Source: Mycobacterium adipatum
GTDB taxonomy: Bacteria; Actinomycetota; Actinomycetes; Mycobacteriales; Mycobacteriaceae
Reading direction: 5' to 3'
Assembly (NCBI RefSeq): GCF_001644575.1
Contig: NZ_CP015596.1
Span: 4,712,001-4,776,000 of the forward strand
DNA: 64,000 nt
Every line of letters starts with the position of its first letter. The first letter of the stretch is position 1. The translations under genes and the position numbers were made by a program. This document shows, piece after piece, positions 50,346 through 60,388 of the stretch. The notes beneath the pieces were generated by a model, which worked only from the letters and a program-made list of their open reading frames with translations, was not told the origin of the DNA and searched no databases.

Positions 50346-51731
50346 CTACGCCGAAAAGCGCACCACCAGACCGGTCTTGAAGACCCCCGCCGGGTCGTAC
50401 CGGTCGGCCAACACCGCCAGCCAGTGCCGGGTGTCTTCGTCATAGACCCGCGCCATCCGCTCCGCGTTCGCTGCGGGCGCAAAATTGGGCAGCAGTCCGC
50501 CGGTCGACCACGGTTGCAGCGCGCGCGCCAGCGCGCCAGCCTGGGCCGGCACCAGCTCCGCGGCCGGCCCCACCGGCACCCCGATGATGGTGACCGCGTA
50601 CGCCGCCTGGCGATGGCAGAACGCGCTGGGGTGCGGGGCCTGGCGGGCCATCGCCCCGCCGAGCAGCCGCACCTCCACGATGGTCTGCACCGACGCCGAA
50701 CCCGGGCCCGCAGCCGTCAGCAGGATATCGACTGCCGCCGAACCCAACTCGCGCAGCAATACCTGCTCCTCGTACGTCGGCATCGGATCCACCGGGTCGG
50801 CGTGCACCGCGCCGATCGCCGCATACGGCAGCACCCCGACGGTGTCGAGCACCGGCGTGGCCGCCTCCCGCATCGGCGCCAACATCGCTGCCGCTTCGGC
50901 GAAGTCATCCAGCGCGGTGTAGCGCACCGCGACGGTCAGTCGGCCCGCCAGCTCCTCGGGCACCCCGGGCAACGGCGGCAACTGCTGAAAGGCGATGGAC
51001 GTGTTGATGTTCTCCGGCAGCCCGGCACTCCACTGCTGCCAGCCACCCAGCACCGCCGCGGCATCGGCACCGTCGAAATAGAGTGCGCCACCATAGAACT
51101 CGGAGATCGGCAGCAGATCGATCTCGACGCCGGTGACGATGCCGAGGGTGGCCTTGCCGCCGCGCAGCCCCCAGAACAATTCGGCATGGTCCTCGGGGGT
51201 CACATGCAGCAACTCACCGGCCCCGGTCACCACGTCAAAGGCGCGCACGTAGTCCGAGGACACGCCGACGCTGCGCACCAGCGGACCGACACCGGCGCCG
51301 GTGAGGAACCCCACCACGCCCACACTCGGAGAGGATCCGCACAGCGGAGCCAGCCCGTGCGGTGCGGCGGCGTCCAGCACGTGCTGCCACCGCGCGCCGG
51401 CTCCCACCCGGGCGGTCCGCGTCGGCAGGTCCACCACGCAGTCGGTCATTGCGCTGGTCTGCACCAGAATGGTGTCCGCGGCCACCGGGATGGCGCCGTG
51501 CCCGGTCGCCTGCACCGTCACCCGCAGACCGTGGGCGGCGGCGAAGCGCACAGCTTCGGCGACGTGATGCGGCGACGTGGCGAACACCACGGCCGCGGGC
51601 TGCACCGGCACGGCGACGTTCCACGGGGTGCAGCGCTCGTAGCCGGGCTCGCCGCGCAGCGCGACCAGGGCGCTGACGTGGTCGGGCAGTGCCGACACCA
51701 CGCTCCTGTCGACAGATTCGGCCAGGGTCAT
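50346..51731 (-). CDS. FAD-binding oxidoreductase (berberine-bridge enzyme type)
   Basis: Flavoprotein of 461 residues with the FAD_binding_4 domain (AAVVFATSPHHVAEAVRFAA, VTVQATGHGAIPVAADTILV, VGAGARWQHVLDAAAPHGLA, SVGVVGFLTGAGVGPLVRSV) and a C-terminal BBE segment (RVYDEDTRHWLAVLADRYDP). The His in ATGHG may bind FAD covalently; the second Cys attachment site is not evident (CGSSPSVGVVG carries a cysteine at the right region). The ATG at 51731 has AGGA seven bases upstream. Oxidation of an alcohol or sugar is likely; substrate unknown. Confidence 0.85.
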   Translation of the reverse strand: MTLAESVDRSVVSALPDHVSALVALRGEPGYERCTPWNVAVPVQPAAVVFATSPHHVAEAVRFAAAHGLRVTVQATGHGAIPVAADTILVQTSAMTDCVVDLPTRTARVGAGARWQHVLDAAAPHGLAPLCGSSPSVGVVGFLTGAGVGPLVRSVGVSSDYVRAFDVVTGAGELLHVTPEDHAELFWGLRGGKATLGIVTGVEIDLLPISEFYGGALYFDGADAAAVLGGWQQWSAGLPENINTSIAFQQLPPLPGVPEELAGRLTVAVRYTALDDFAEAAAMLAPMREAATPVLDTVGVLPYAAIGAVHADPVDPMPTYEEQVLLRELGSAAVDILLTAAGPGSASVQTIVEVRLLGGAMARQAPHPSAFCHRQAAYAVTIIGVPVGPAAELVPAQAGALARALQPWSTGGLLPNFAPAANAERMARVYDEDTRHWLAVLADRYDPAGVFKTGLVVRFSA

Positions 51732-51896
51732 TCGAGGGTCCTTTCGGGCAGGGCTGTTCATCGGTCCCCACCTTCGCCCGGCCCACTTGGCATCTTCTTG
51801 GAGCCGCCCGCAAGTCAGCCCGCGCACGCGAAAGTGCGGTCCCATCCGCACCCTCTCGGGGTGTTGCGGATGGGACCGCACTGTCGGCGGGTGGAG

Positions 51897-54800
51897 CTAC
51901 CGGGCCTCGCGGTACTTGTTCATCGCGTCGTCGAGGCGCTGCAGCGCCTCGCCGAACTCGGCGAAATCACCGCTGGTCTGGGCGGTCTGCATATTGTCCA
52001 GCGCCGCATTGACCTCCTGCAGGGCGGCGGCCTTGGCCCCCGACAACTGCACCGGTCCGCCCGGAACCGCGGCGGCGGGCGGTGGCGCGCTGGGCGCACT
52101 CCCCTGCTGCGGCGGAGTGGCCTGCGGGTTGGCCGCGGGCTGCGCCGGCGGCCGCGCCGCCGGCTGTCCCTCGGCCGGCGCCGGACCTGTCGCGGTCGCG
52201 CCCGCACCGGCACCGAAGATCTCATCGAGGGCATCGCGGACCGTCGGACCGTAGCCGACCTTGTCGTTGTACATCATCGCGACACGAATCAGCCGTGGGT
52301 ATGTCGACGCGGCATCGCTGGCCCCCGGCGAGGCGTAGATCGGCGCCACATAGAGCAGGCCACCGTTGCCGATCGGCAGGGTCAGCAGGTTGCCCCAGCG
52401 AATCCGGTTCTGGCCGTCACGCCCGATCTGGCCCAGCTCCGTGGACACCGCGGTATCGGTGCTGATGGCGTTGAACGCCAACTTCGGCCCGTTGACCTGG
52501 CCCGGGATCGTGAGCACCGTGAGCTTGCCGTAGGTGTCGGGATCCGAGCTCGCGCTGATATAGGCGGCCAGGAAGTCACGCCTGATCCAGTTCATCGCAC
52601 TGGTCAACTGGAACGACGCCGAGTCGCTCTCCTGCTGGGCCAGATCCTTGGCCACGATGTAGTACGGCGGCTGGAAGCTACTGGCCGTCGGGTTCGGATC
52701 CAGTGGGACATCCCAGAAGTCGGCGTTGGTGAAGAACTTCACCGGATCATCCACGTGATACTTGGCCAGCAGCGCACGCTGCACCTTGAACAGGTCCTCG
52801 GGATAGCGCAGATGGGCCTGCAGGTCCGCGGAGATCTCCGACTTGGGCTTCACCGTGTCCGGGAAAACCGACATCCACGCCTTGAGCACCGGATCGGTCT
52901 CGTCCTGCGCGTACAGCGTCACCGTGCCGTCATAGGCATCCACGGTGGCCTTCACCGAGTTCCGGATGTAGGACACCTGCTTATCCGGCAGCAGCCGGTT
53001 GACGGCCACCTCGTTGGAGTCGATGGTGGCGTTCGACAGCGTGGTCAACTCCGAGTACGGGTAGTTGTCCAGGGTGGTGTACCCGTCGACGATCCAGACC
53101 ATCCGCTTGTTGACGATCGCCGGGTAGACCCCGTTGTCGGTGGTCAACCACGGCGCGACGGCCTCGACCCGCTGCGCGGGGTCACGGTTGAACAGGATGC
53201 GGCTGTTCTCGCCGATCACGTTGGACAACAGGAAGTTCCGCTCGGCGAACTTGGCCGCGAACACACCGCGGTTGATCCAGTTGCCGATCCCCACACCGCC
53301 GGTGCCACCGTAGGTGTAGTTCTTGGTCTCCATGTTGGTCTCGTAGTCGTATTCACGGTCGACGTCACCGCTCTTGCCGACGATCGCGTAATCGTCGGGG
53401 GCACTGGCGATCACCGGGCCGAAGTAGATCCGCGGCTGATCCAGCGGTGCCGGGCCCGGGGACACCACGCCGCCGTTGGCCCCGACCACGCTGGCCAGGA
53501 ACTCCGGGTATCCGCCGTTCTGGTTGGGGTCGTTGGCGACACCACGCACCGTGTTGGCCGGCGAGGCGACAAAGCCGTTGCCGTGGGTGTAGACGGTGTG
53601 CCTGTTGATCCAGTCCCGCTGGTTGTCGATGAGGCGGTCCGGGTTGAGCTCACGCGCGGCCACCACGTAGTCGCGGATCTGGCCGTCGGGGCCGGTGTAG
53701 CGGTCCATCGAAAGCTGGTCGGGGAAGTTGTAGAAGTTCTTGCCCTGCTGGAACTGGGTGAAGGCCGGGCTGACGATGGTCGGGTCGAGCAGCCGGATGT
53801 TCGAGGTGGTGGCCCGGTCGGCCGCCACTTGCTGGGCCGTCGCGTTGGCGTCACCGCTGTAGTCGCGGTAGGTCACCACGTCGTCGGTCAGCCCGTAGGC
53901 GTGCCGGGTCGCGTCGATACTTCGACTGATGTACTCGCTTTCCTTCTGCGCCGCATTGGGCTTGACGCTGAACTGCTCGACGACCAGCGGCCAGCCCGCG
54001 CCCACCACCAGAGAGGACAGCAGCAGCAGCACCAGACCGATGGCCGGGATACGCAGATCACGCAGGACCAGCGCGGAGAACACCGCGACCGCGCAGATGA
54101 CGGCGATGGCCAGCAGGATCAGCTTGGCCGGCAGCACCGCGTTGATATCGGTGTAGCCAGCACCGGTGAAGGGCTTACCGGCGCGGGTGTTGCTCAGCAG
54201 TTCGTACCGGTCCAGCCAGTACGCGGCGGCCTTGAGCAGCACCAGGGTGCCGGCCAGCGCGATCAGCTGGATACGGGCCGCGCGGCTGAGCGCGCCGGAG
54301 CGCCCGGCCAGCCGGATCCCGCCGAACAGGTAGTGGCCCAACAGGTTGGCCACGAACGCCAGGAACACCGCGACGAACAGGTAGGTCAGCACCAGCCGAT
54401 AGAACGGCAGGTCGAAGGCGTAGAAGCCGAGATCGATGCCGAACTGCGGGTCGGTGATCCCGAACTCGCCGCCGTGCAGGAACAGCTGCACCTGCGGCCA
54501 GTAGCTCTGCGCGACGATGCCGGCCAGCAGACCGATGAACACCGGGATGCCGATACCGAACAGCCGCAGCCGGCTCATCACGGTGGTGCGGTAGCGGGCC
54601 ACCGGGTCGTTGGGGCCCACGGTCGGCACGAACACCGGGCGGGTGCGATAGGCCAGCGTCATGGCCGCGAAGACCACCGCTCCGATCAGCAACGCCACCA
54701 CCAGGAACAGCACGATGCGGGTGAACAGCACCGTGGTGAACACCGAGCGGTAGCCGAGCTCGCCGAAGAACAGCCAGTCGACATATCCGTCGATGAACCG

Positions 54801-54902
54801 GGGGCCCACCAACAACAACAGGACTACAGCTACCGCGACGCCGATGAGAACCCGGCTCCGTCGTGTCAGCTGCGGCATTCGTGCCGCGGGCCGCATACCC
54901 AA
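51897..54902 (-). CDS. UPF0182 family large membrane protein (Rv3193c type)
   Basis: Protein of 1001 residues with seven helices in the first 330 residues ([40 protein letters not shown] and so on), a large extracytoplasmic domain (about 330-890; [60 protein letters not shown]) and an Ala/Pro/Gln-rich linker before a final coiled coil ([20 protein letters not shown]). Function unknown but widely conserved in actinobacteria. A TTG at 54902 gives the MGMRP N-terminus remembered for relatives; an ATG at 54896 is the alternative. Upstream 101 bases separate it from the PDZ protease. Confidence 0.9.
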   Translation of the reverse strand: MGMRPAARMPQLTRRSRVLIGVAVAVVLLLLVGPRFIDGYVDWLFFGELGYRSVFTTVLFTRIVLFLVVALLIGAVVFAAMTLAYRTRPVFVPTVGPNDPVARYRTTVMSRLRLFGIGIPVFIGLLAGIVAQSYWPQVQLFLHGGEFGITDPQFGIDLGFYAFDLPFYRLVLTYLFVAVFLAFVANLLGHYLFGGIRLAGRSGALSRAARIQLIALAGTLVLLKAAAYWLDRYELLSNTRAGKPFTGAGYTDINAVLPAKLILLAIAVICAVAVFSALVLRDLRIPAIGLVLLLLSSLVVGAGWPLVVEQFSVKPNAAQKESEYISRSIDATRHAYGLTDDVVTYRDYSGDANATAQQVAADRATTSNIRLLDPTIVSPAFTQFQQGKNFYNFPDQLSMDRYTGPDGQIRDYVVAARELNPDRLIDNQRDWINRHTVYTHGNGFVASPANTVRGVANDPNQNGGYPEFLASVVGANGGVVSPGPAPLDQPRIYFGPVIASAPDDYAIVGKSGDVDREYDYETNMETKNYTYGGTGGVGIGNWINRGVFAAKFAERNFLLSNVIGENSRILFNRDPAQRVEAVAPWLTTDNGVYPAIVNKRMVWIVDGYTTLDNYPYSELTTLSNATIDSNEVAVNRLLPDKQVSYIRNSVKATVDAYDGTVTLYAQDETDPVLKAWMSVFPDTVKPKSEISADLQAHLRYPEDLFKVQRALLAKYHVDDPVKFFTNADFWDVPLDPNPTASSFQPPYYIVAKDLAQQESDSASFQLTSAMNWIRRDFLAAYISASSDPDTYGKLTVLTIPGQVNGPKLAFNAISTDTAVSTELGQIGRDGQNRIRWGNLLTLPIGNGGLLYVAPIYASPGASDAASTYPRLIRVAMMYNDKVGYGPTVRDALDEIFGAGAGATATGPAPAEGQPAARPPAQPAANPQATPPQQGSAPSAPPPAAAVPGGPVQLSGAKAAALQEVNAALDNMQTAQTSGDFAEFGEALQRLDDAMNKYREAR

Positions 54903-55004
54903 CTCTTCAACTCCAGTCCATGATCGGTGGCCTCAGCATGTCTGAATCCCGGTCGAGGGGCCACGTCTTGTCCCAACTCTACGCAGTGCCTGCCAAGGAA
55001 CTTC

Positions 55005-56045
55005 TCAGCATGTGGGGGGTTCGCCACCGGCAGAAATCGTGTTCAACGCGTCCACTGCCGTGGTGAGCGTCTCCACCTTGACCAGTTGCAGACCGTCTTC
55101 GTGGGCGGTGCGCGCCTCGGCGCAGTTCTCGGCGGGGACCAGGAACACCGTCGCACCCGCTTCGCGCGCGGCCACCATCTTGTGCGTGATGCCGCCGATG
55201 GAACCGACCTTGCCGTCGGCGTCGATGGTGCCGGTGCCGGCGACGAACTTGCCGTCGTTGAGTTCACCGGTGGTCAGCTTGTCCACCACGGCCAGGCTGA
55301 ACATCAGGCCCGCCGACGGCCCGCCGATATTGGCCAGGTTGAACTCGATGTCGAACGGCGCCCACGGCGCGTCCAACACCCCGACACCGAGGTAGCCCTG
55401 CTCCTTGTCGGGGTGCTTGCCCAACGTGATGGTGGCGGTGCCGACGCCGCCGTTCTTGCGCCGGTAGTCGATCACGATCTGATCGCCGGGCTTGGTGTTC
55501 TTCACGACATCCTGGAAGGCCTTGAGGTCGGGCACCTCGATGTTGTTCACCATGTCGATGGCATCGCCGCGTTCCAGCTTCCCGGCCGAGGGCCCCTTCT
55601 CTTCGACGGACTCCACCGTCACGGCCTTCGGGTACTTCAGGTAGGACAGTGCGGCGTATTCGGCGTCGTCCTCGGAACGTTTGAAGTCCTCGGTGTTGCC
55701 CTTGTCGATGTCGTCCTTCGACTTGTCCGGCGGGTAGACCAGCTCGCGCGGGATCAGCTGATCGCGGCCCGACATCCACAACACCAGCGCCTGGCCCAGG
55801 CTCAGGCCGTCCCGCTGGGACACCGTCGTCATGTTCAGGTGCCCGGAGGTCGGATGGGTAACCTGACCGGCGACCCCGTCGGTGGCTTTGATGTCCACGA
55901 CCTGCTTGCCGTCGATCTCACCGAGGGTGTCGAATGTCGGCCCCGGACCCAACGCGACGAAGGGCACCGTCACCACCGACAGCAGCAACCCGAACGCCAC
56001 GATCGGCACGAGCGCGACCACCAGCGTCAAAATCCGCCTGTTCAC
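55005..56045 (-). CDS. YlbL-like PDZ/S16 serine protease (Rv3194c type)
   Basis: Membrane-anchored protease of 346 residues: one N-terminal helix (ILTLVVALVPIVAFGLLLSV), a PDZ domain (about 125-215; GPSAGKLERGDAIDMVNNIE) and a Lon-type S16 domain with the catalytic Ser in GGPSAGLMFSLAVV and Lys in GSIGGITHKMVAAREAGA. The N-terminal NRRILTLVVALVPIVAFG and GPGPTFDTLGEIDGKQVVDI closely match M. tuberculosis Rv3194c. GTG start at 56045 gives that N-terminus. Divergent from the metalloprotease-like gene, as in M. tuberculosis. Confidence 0.9.
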   Translation of the reverse strand: MNRRILTLVVALVPIVAFGLLLSVVTVPFVALGPGPTFDTLGEIDGKQVVDIKATDGVAGQVTHPTSGHLNMTTVSQRDGLSLGQALVLWMSGRDQLIPRELVYPPDKSKDDIDKGNTEDFKRSEDDAEYAALSYLKYPKAVTVESVEEKGPSAGKLERGDAIDMVNNIEVPDLKAFQDVVKNTKPGDQIVIDYRRKNGGVGTATITLGKHPDKEQGYLGVGVLDAPWAPFDIEFNLANIGGPSAGLMFSLAVVDKLTTGELNDGKFVAGTGTIDADGKVGSIGGITHKMVAAREAGATVFLVPAENCAEARTAHEDGLQLVKVETLTTAVDALNTISAGGEPPTC

Positions 56046-56126
56046 GCCGCCCACAGTAGAGCGCGTTCACCCACAGCGTGACCCACGGGCCCACCCGCGA
56101 CACCGCCGGTGGGTACCGTTGACGGT

Positions 56127-57464
56127 ATGGCTGACCTGCCCTTCGGCTTCTCTCACGGAGATGACCCGGATCCTGACAAGCGCAAGAAAGATCCCTCCGG
56201 GGATCCGTTCGGGCTGGGCGGTGAAGGTTTCGACATGTCCGATCTCGGCCAGATCTTCACCCGCCTCGGCGAGATGTTCAGCGGTGCAGGCACTATGGCC
56301 GGCGCCGGGCAGCAGGCCGGACCGGTGAACTACGACCTGGCCCGCCAGCTGGCGTCGAGTTCCATCGGTTTCGTCGCACCGGTGCCCGAGTCCACCGCCA
56401 CCGCGATCGCCGATGCGGTGCGCCTCGCCGAGACATGGCTCGACGGGGCCACCGCCCTGCCGGCGGGCACCACCCGCACGGTGGCGTGGACGCCGACCGA
56501 GTGGCTGGACAACACCCTGGACACCTGGAAGCGGTTGTGCGACCCGGTGGCCGAGCAGATCTCCACCGTGTGGGCCTCCGCGCTGCCGCAAGAGGCCCAG
56601 GCGATGGCCGGCCCGTTGCTGGCCATGATGTCCCAGATGGGCGGGATGGCTTTCGGCAGCCAATTGGGGCAAGCCCTCGGCAAACTGTCCAAGGAGGTGC
56701 TGACCTCCACCGATATCGGATTGCCGCTGGGCCCCAAGGGTGTCGCCGCCCTGATGCCGCAGGCCGTGGACGCACTCACCGAGGGTCTAGAGCAGCCCCG
56801 CAGCGAAGTACTGACCTTCCTGGCCGCCCGCGAGGCGGCCCATCACCGGCTGTTCAGTCATGTGCCGTGGCTGTCCAGCCAGCTGCTCAGCGCCGTCGAG
56901 GCGTTCGCCAAGGGCATGAAGATCGACATGTCCGGTATCGAGGACATGGCCCAAGGCTTCAACCCGGCGTCGCTGGCCGACCCGGCGGCCATGGAGCAGC
57001 TGCTCAGCCAGGGCATGTTCGAACCCAAGTCCACCCCGGAGCAGACCGCGGCGCTGGAGCGGCTGGAGACCCTGCTGGCGCTCATCGAGGGCTGGGTGCA
57101 GACCGTCGTGATCGCCGCGCTCGGGGACCGGCTGCCGGGCACCGAGGCGCTCAGCGAGACGATGCGCCGTCGCCGCGCCACCGGTGGTCCCGCGGAGCAG
57201 ACCTTCGCAACCCTGGTCGGGCTGGAACTGCGGCCCCGCAAGATGCGCGAGGCCGCCGCCCTGTGGGAGAAGCTGACCGAGGCCGTCGGCGCCGATGCCC
57301 GCGACGCGGTGTGGCAGCACCCCGACCTGCTGCCCGGTGCCGCCGATCTGGACGAACCGGCCGCCTTCATCGACCGGGCCATCGGCGGTGATACCAGCGG
57401 CATCGACCAGCTGCTGGAAGACCTGGAACGCAACGAGGGCCCCGAAGGCCCTGTGGATAACTGA
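56127..57464 (+). CDS. DUF2342 zinc-dependent metalloprotease-like protein (Rv3195 type)
   Basis: Protein of 445 residues. A Gly/Asp-rich N-terminus (ADLPFGFSHGDDPDPDKRKK) is followed by the DUF2342 core: NYDLARQLASSSIGFVAPVP, PTEWLDNTLDTWKRLCDPVA, AREAAHHRLFSHVPWLSSQL with the putative metal-binding His residues, and ALIEGWVQTVVIAALGDRLP. Annotated in databases as a zinc-dependent metalloprotease from remote similarity; the activity is unproven. The ATG at 56127 begins the conserved N-terminus. It is the first of a co-directional run of three genes. Confidence 0.88.
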   Translation: MADLPFGFSHGDDPDPDKRKKDPSGDPFGLGGEGFDMSDLGQIFTRLGEMFSGAGTMAGAGQQAGPVNYDLARQLASSSIGFVAPVPESTATAIADAVRLAETWLDGATALPAGTTRTVAWTPTEWLDNTLDTWKRLCDPVAEQISTVWASALPQEAQAMAGPLLAMMSQMGGMAFGSQLGQALGKLSKEVLTSTDIGLPLGPKGVAALMPQAVDALTEGLEQPRSEVLTFLAAREAAHHRLFSHVPWLSSQLLSAVEAFAKGMKIDMSGIEDMAQGFNPASLADPAAMEQLLSQGMFEPKSTPEQTAALERLETLLALIEGWVQTVVIAALGDRLPGTEALSETMRRRRATGGPAEQTFATLVGLELRPRKMREAAALWEKLTEAVGADARDAVWQHPDLLPGAADLDEPAAFIDRAIGGDTSGIDQLLEDLERNEGPEGPVDN

Positions 57465-57499
57465 CGCGGCGGGTGCGCCCGTCGTGACACAGTCATGAC

Positions 57500-58339
57500 A
57501 TGCGGCGCTACGCACTGAACCCGGCGATGCCGGTCCTGCTGCGTCCCGACGCCACCGTGCAGGTGGGCTGGGATCCGCGTCGCGCCGTCCTGGTGCACCC
57601 CCCGGCCGGACTGACCGGCCCGGCGCTGGCCCGGCTGTTGCGTTCCATGCAGGACCCGGTCACCGTCGGTGACCTGGTCGCCCGCGCGGGCCACCCCGAG
57701 CCGTCCCGGGAGGCCGTCACGGAACTGCTGGACGGCCTCGTCGCCGCGGGCGTGGTGACCCCGAGCCGGCCGCCGCTGCGGTCCGTGTCGGTCCGGGTGC
57801 ACGGCCGCGGACCGCTGTCGGATCTGCTGTCCGGGTCGCTGCGCTCCTCGGGGACCCGGGTGACCCGCAGCAGCCGGCGCCACGCGGTGGTGACCACCGA
57901 CCACACCGACCTGGTGGTGCTGGCCGATGCACTGATCACCGACCCGCGGGTGCTGCGCGATCTGCACACCGCCCGGGTGCCGCACCTGCCGGTCCGGGTG
58001 CGTGACGGCACCGGACTGGTCGGGCCGTTGGTGATTCCCGGGCTGACATCGTGCCTGGCGTGCGCCGATCTGCACCGCAGCGAGCGGGATGCGGCGTGGC
58101 CGGTGCTGGCCGCACAGCTGCGGCACGCCGTGACCACCGCCGACCGGGCCACCGTGCTCGGCACCGCCGCACTGGCCCTCACCCAGGTGGAGCAGGTCCT
58201 GCGGGCGCTGCGGGAAGGGGCGGGTACCGAGGGTCCGCCGCCGGAGCCGATGACACTGGACACCACCGTCGAATTCGATGTCGGCAGCGGCTCGGTGGTG
58301 ACCAGGCGCTGGTCACGCCACCCGGCCTGCGGCTGCTGA
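57500..58339 (+). CDS. cyclodehydratase-like protein (Rv3196 type)
   Basis: Protein of 279 residues related to the N-terminal part of TOMM (thiazole/oxazole-modified microcin) cyclodehydratases and ThiF/E1-like proteins. Seen are LNPAMPVLLRPDATVQVGWD, an RRE-like winged-helix region (about 30-90) and PLVIPGLTSCLACADLHRSE with the Cys pair, plus CGC at the C-terminus for zinc. It lacks a YcaO partner and a precursor peptide in this window. In M. tuberculosis the same gene sits in the same place, so it belongs to a conserved core cluster with the ABC1 kinase. Cellular role unknown. Confidence 0.75.
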   Translation: MRRYALNPAMPVLLRPDATVQVGWDPRRAVLVHPPAGLTGPALARLLRSMQDPVTVGDLVARAGHPEPSREAVTELLDGLVAAGVVTPSRPPLRSVSVRVHGRGPLSDLLSGSLRSSGTRVTRSSRRHAVVTTDHTDLVVLADALITDPRVLRDLHTARVPHLPVRVRDGTGLVGPLVIPGLTSCLACADLHRSERDAAWPVLAAQLRHAVTTADRATVLGTAALALTQVEQVLRALREGAGTEGPPPEPMTLDTTVEFDVGSGSVVTRRWSRHPACGC

Positions 58340-58396
58340 CACCACATGTTGCCCGTTCGTTGCGGCACATTCAGCCTCGTCATGGATGATGGTTAG

Positions 58397-59713
58397 GTGT
58401 CTGAAATTAAACGAGGCAGCGTCGCGCGCAATGCGAAGCTGGCCTCACTGCCCGTCGGCATCGCCGGACGGGCCGCGCTCGGGATCGGCAAGCGGCTGGC
58501 CGGTAAATCGAAGGACGAAGTCACCGCGGAGCTGATGGACAAGGCTGCCCAGCAGCTGTTCACCGTGCTCGGTGAACTCAAGGGCGGCGCCATGAAGGTC
58601 GGGCAGGCCCTGTCGGTGATGGAAGCCGCGATACCCGAGCAGTACGGCAAGCCCTACCGCGAGGCGCTGACCAAGCTGCAGCGCGAGGCTCCGCCGCTGC
58701 CCGCGGCCAAGGTGCACCGTGTCCTGGACGGGCAGCTGGGTACCAAATGGCGCGAACGGTTCCAGTCCTTCGACGACAAGCCGGTCGCCTCGGCCAGCAT
58801 CGGGCAGGTGCACAAGGCGGTGTGGTCGGACGGCCGCGAGGTGGCGGTCAAGATCCAGTACCCGGGTGCCGATGAGGCGTTGCGCGCCGACCTGAAGACC
58901 ATCCAGCGGTTGACCGGGGTGTTCAAACAGCTCGCGCCGGGCGCCGATATCGAGAGTGTGGTCGCCGAACTGATCGAGCGCACCGAGATGGAACTGGACT
59001 ATCGGCTCGAAGCCGACAACCAGCGGGCCTTCGCCAAGGCGTACGCCGACGACCCGCATTTCGTGGTGCCCGCAGTGATCGCGAGTGCGCCCAAGGTCGT
59101 CATCGCCGAGTGGATCGAAGGCGTGCCGATGTCGGTCATCATCCGCGAGGGCACCCCCGAACAGCGCGACACGATGGGCACTCGCCTCACCGAGCTGACC
59201 TTCGGGGCGCCCAAGCGTCTGGAGATGATGCACGGCGACGCGCACCCCGGCAACTTCATGCTGATGCCCGACGGCCGGATGGGTGTCATCGATTTCGGTG
59301 CTGTCGCACCGCTTCCCGGCGGATTCCCGCCCTCGCTGGGCACCTGTATCCGGTTGGCCAGGGACAAGAACTACGTCGACCTGCTGCCCGCGATGGAAGC
59401 CGCCGGGTTCATCCAGAAGGGTGAGCAGGTCTCGGCGCAGGAGATCGACGACATGCTGCGCCAGTACGTCGAACCGGTGCAGACCGAGGTCTTCCACTAC
59501 ACCCGGCGCTGGATCCAGCGGATGGCCGCCGGACAGATGGACAACTCGGTGGCGCAGCTGAAGATGGCGCGCCAACTCGACCTGCCGGCCAACCTGGCCA
59601 TCCCGCTGCGGGTAATCGCGTCGACCATCGCGATCTGCTGCCAGCTGGACGCCCACGTTCCGGTGAAAGCCATTGCCACCGAGTTCGTTCCGGGTTTCAC
59701 CGACGTCGCATAG
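58397..59713 (+). CDS. ABC1/AarF-family atypical kinase (Rv3197, MABP-1 type)
   Basis: UbiB-like kinase of 438 residues. The KxGQ motif (GGAMKVGQALSVME), the Ala-rich loop VASASIGQVHKAVW, the VAIK-type lysine in EVAVKIQYPG and the catalytic MMHGDAHPGNFMLM with IDFGAV are present. ABC1 proteins act in quinone or lipid metabolism at membranes. The M. tuberculosis orthologue belongs to the WhiB7 regulon and is linked with macrolide response; here whiB7 is convergent and adjacent. GTG start at 58397. Ends in a strong shared terminator. Confidence 0.9.
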   Translation: MSEIKRGSVARNAKLASLPVGIAGRAALGIGKRLAGKSKDEVTAELMDKAAQQLFTVLGELKGGAMKVGQALSVMEAAIPEQYGKPYREALTKLQREAPPLPAAKVHRVLDGQLGTKWRERFQSFDDKPVASASIGQVHKAVWSDGREVAVKIQYPGADEALRADLKTIQRLTGVFKQLAPGADIESVVAELIERTEMELDYRLEADNQRAFAKAYADDPHFVVPAVIASAPKVVIAEWIEGVPMSVIIREGTPEQRDTMGTRLTELTFGAPKRLEMMHGDAHPGNFMLMPDGRMGVIDFGAVAPLPGGFPPSLGTCIRLARDKNYVDLLPAMEAAGFIQKGEQVSAQEIDDMLRQYVEPVQTEVFHYTRRWIQRMAAGQMDNSVAQLKMARQLDLPANLAIPLRVIASTIAICCQLDAHVPVKAIATEFVPGFTDVA

Positions 59714-59720
59714 TGCGCCG

Positions 59721-59755
59721 GCAAGCGGCCTGACCTGTTTGGTCAGGCCGCTTGC
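59721..59755. terminator. bidirectional terminator between the ABC1 kinase gene and whiB7
   Basis: GCAAGCGGCCTGACC and GGTCAGGCCGCTTGC form a perfect 15-base-pair stem around TGTTT, overlapping the last codons and stop of whiB7 (stop at 59743-59745) and eight bases after the kinase stop. Confidence 0.85.
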
Positions 59756-60009
59756 GCGTCCTTACGCGGACGGCCACGTGGCCGCTTGCGGGCCACGATC
59801 GCGCCGCGCTCGATGATCTCGCCACCCCACACTCCCCATGGTTCCTGGCGCTCCAGCGCCTCGTTCAGGCACAGGCTGCGGATCGGGCAGTCCGCGCACA
59901 GCGCCTTGGCCCGCTCCAATTCCGACGGGCTCTCGGCGAACCACAGGTCGGGATCTGCCTCGTGGCACGGCACCGTGAGTATTCGTTCAGGGCATGCCTG
60001 GACGGACAT
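59743..60009 (-). CDS. whiB7: WhiB7 transcriptional regulator
   Basis: Iron-sulfur WhiB-family activator of 88 residues, master regulator of intrinsic antibiotic resistance in mycobacteria. The four Cys ligands are in TVPCHEADPDLWF, KALCADCPIRSLCLNEAL; the GVWGG turn and the C-terminal AT-hook RGRPRK identify WhiB7 specifically. It binds SigA and AT-rich sequence just upstream of -35. The ATG at 60009 gives the canonical N-terminus. It is preceded by a 400-base leader with an upstream ORF and attenuator. Confidence 0.95.
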   Translation of the reverse strand: MSVQACPERILTVPCHEADPDLWFAESPSELERAKALCADCPIRSLCLNEALERQEPWGVWGGEIIERGAIVARKRPRGRPRKDAQAA

Positions 60010-60086
60010 GTCGTTCCCTACTTCCTGGTCGTTGTTTCGGTGTCGGTGTTGAGACCGGACCGGGTGACCAGAGTGTTCGGGTGTTC

Positions 60087-60129
60087 CGAAAACAATGGCC
60101 ACGGATCCGGTTGACGCGGGTCCGTGGCC
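60087..60129 (-). terminator. whiB7 leader attenuator
   Basis: On the minus strand, GGCCACGGACCCG pairs with CGGATCCGTGGCC (13 positions, one mismatch) and is followed by ATTGTTTTCGG. It lies between the upstream ORF and whiB7, where translation stalling would decide readthrough. This arrangement is known from other WhiB7 leaders. Confidence 0.8.
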
Positions 60130-60151
60130 TTTTCGGCGGTGCTGGGGCTAC

Positions 60152-60328
60152 CTAGATGGGGCCCACTTCACGGACTCGGCGGTCGTCGGCGGCGCGGCGC
60201 TTGTGCTGCGGCGCGGCGGCAGCGGGCGCCCAACCAGCTCGATGCGCGGCGGGAATGCCGACGACGGCGTGGACGGACAGCGGCATACCGCTGACATTTA
60301 CGCCCTGCTGCATGGTGAAAATCGTCAT
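60152..60328 (-). CDS. whiB7 upstream ORF (leader peptide)
   Basis: Fifty-eight codons reading MTIFTMQQGVNVSGMPLSVH, then an Ala/Arg-rich tail ending RREVGPI-like residues (VREVGPI). A GGAGG lies 11 bases upstream of the ATG. The stop codon is 23 bases before the attenuator stem. In known whiB7 leaders, slow translation of such an ORF under ribosome-targeting drugs changes the fold and lets polymerase reach whiB7. The peptide sequence itself is probably less important than ribosome position. Confidence 0.7.
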   Translation of the reverse strand: MTIFTMQQGVNVSGMPLSVHAVVGIPAAHRAGWAPAAAAPQHKRRAADDRRVREVGPI

Positions 60329-60388
60329 GATGCCGTATCCCTCCTCTCGCCCAGACAAAAAAGTAGCCCCGAAGAACTTGTGATCTTG

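Noticed and set aside
50286..54923. 1545-codon plus-strand reading frame over the UPF0182 and FAD-oxidase genes
   Set aside because: It is the antisense shadow of two recognisable genes and starts inside the tRNA flank; composition is His/Arg/Gly-rich without domains.
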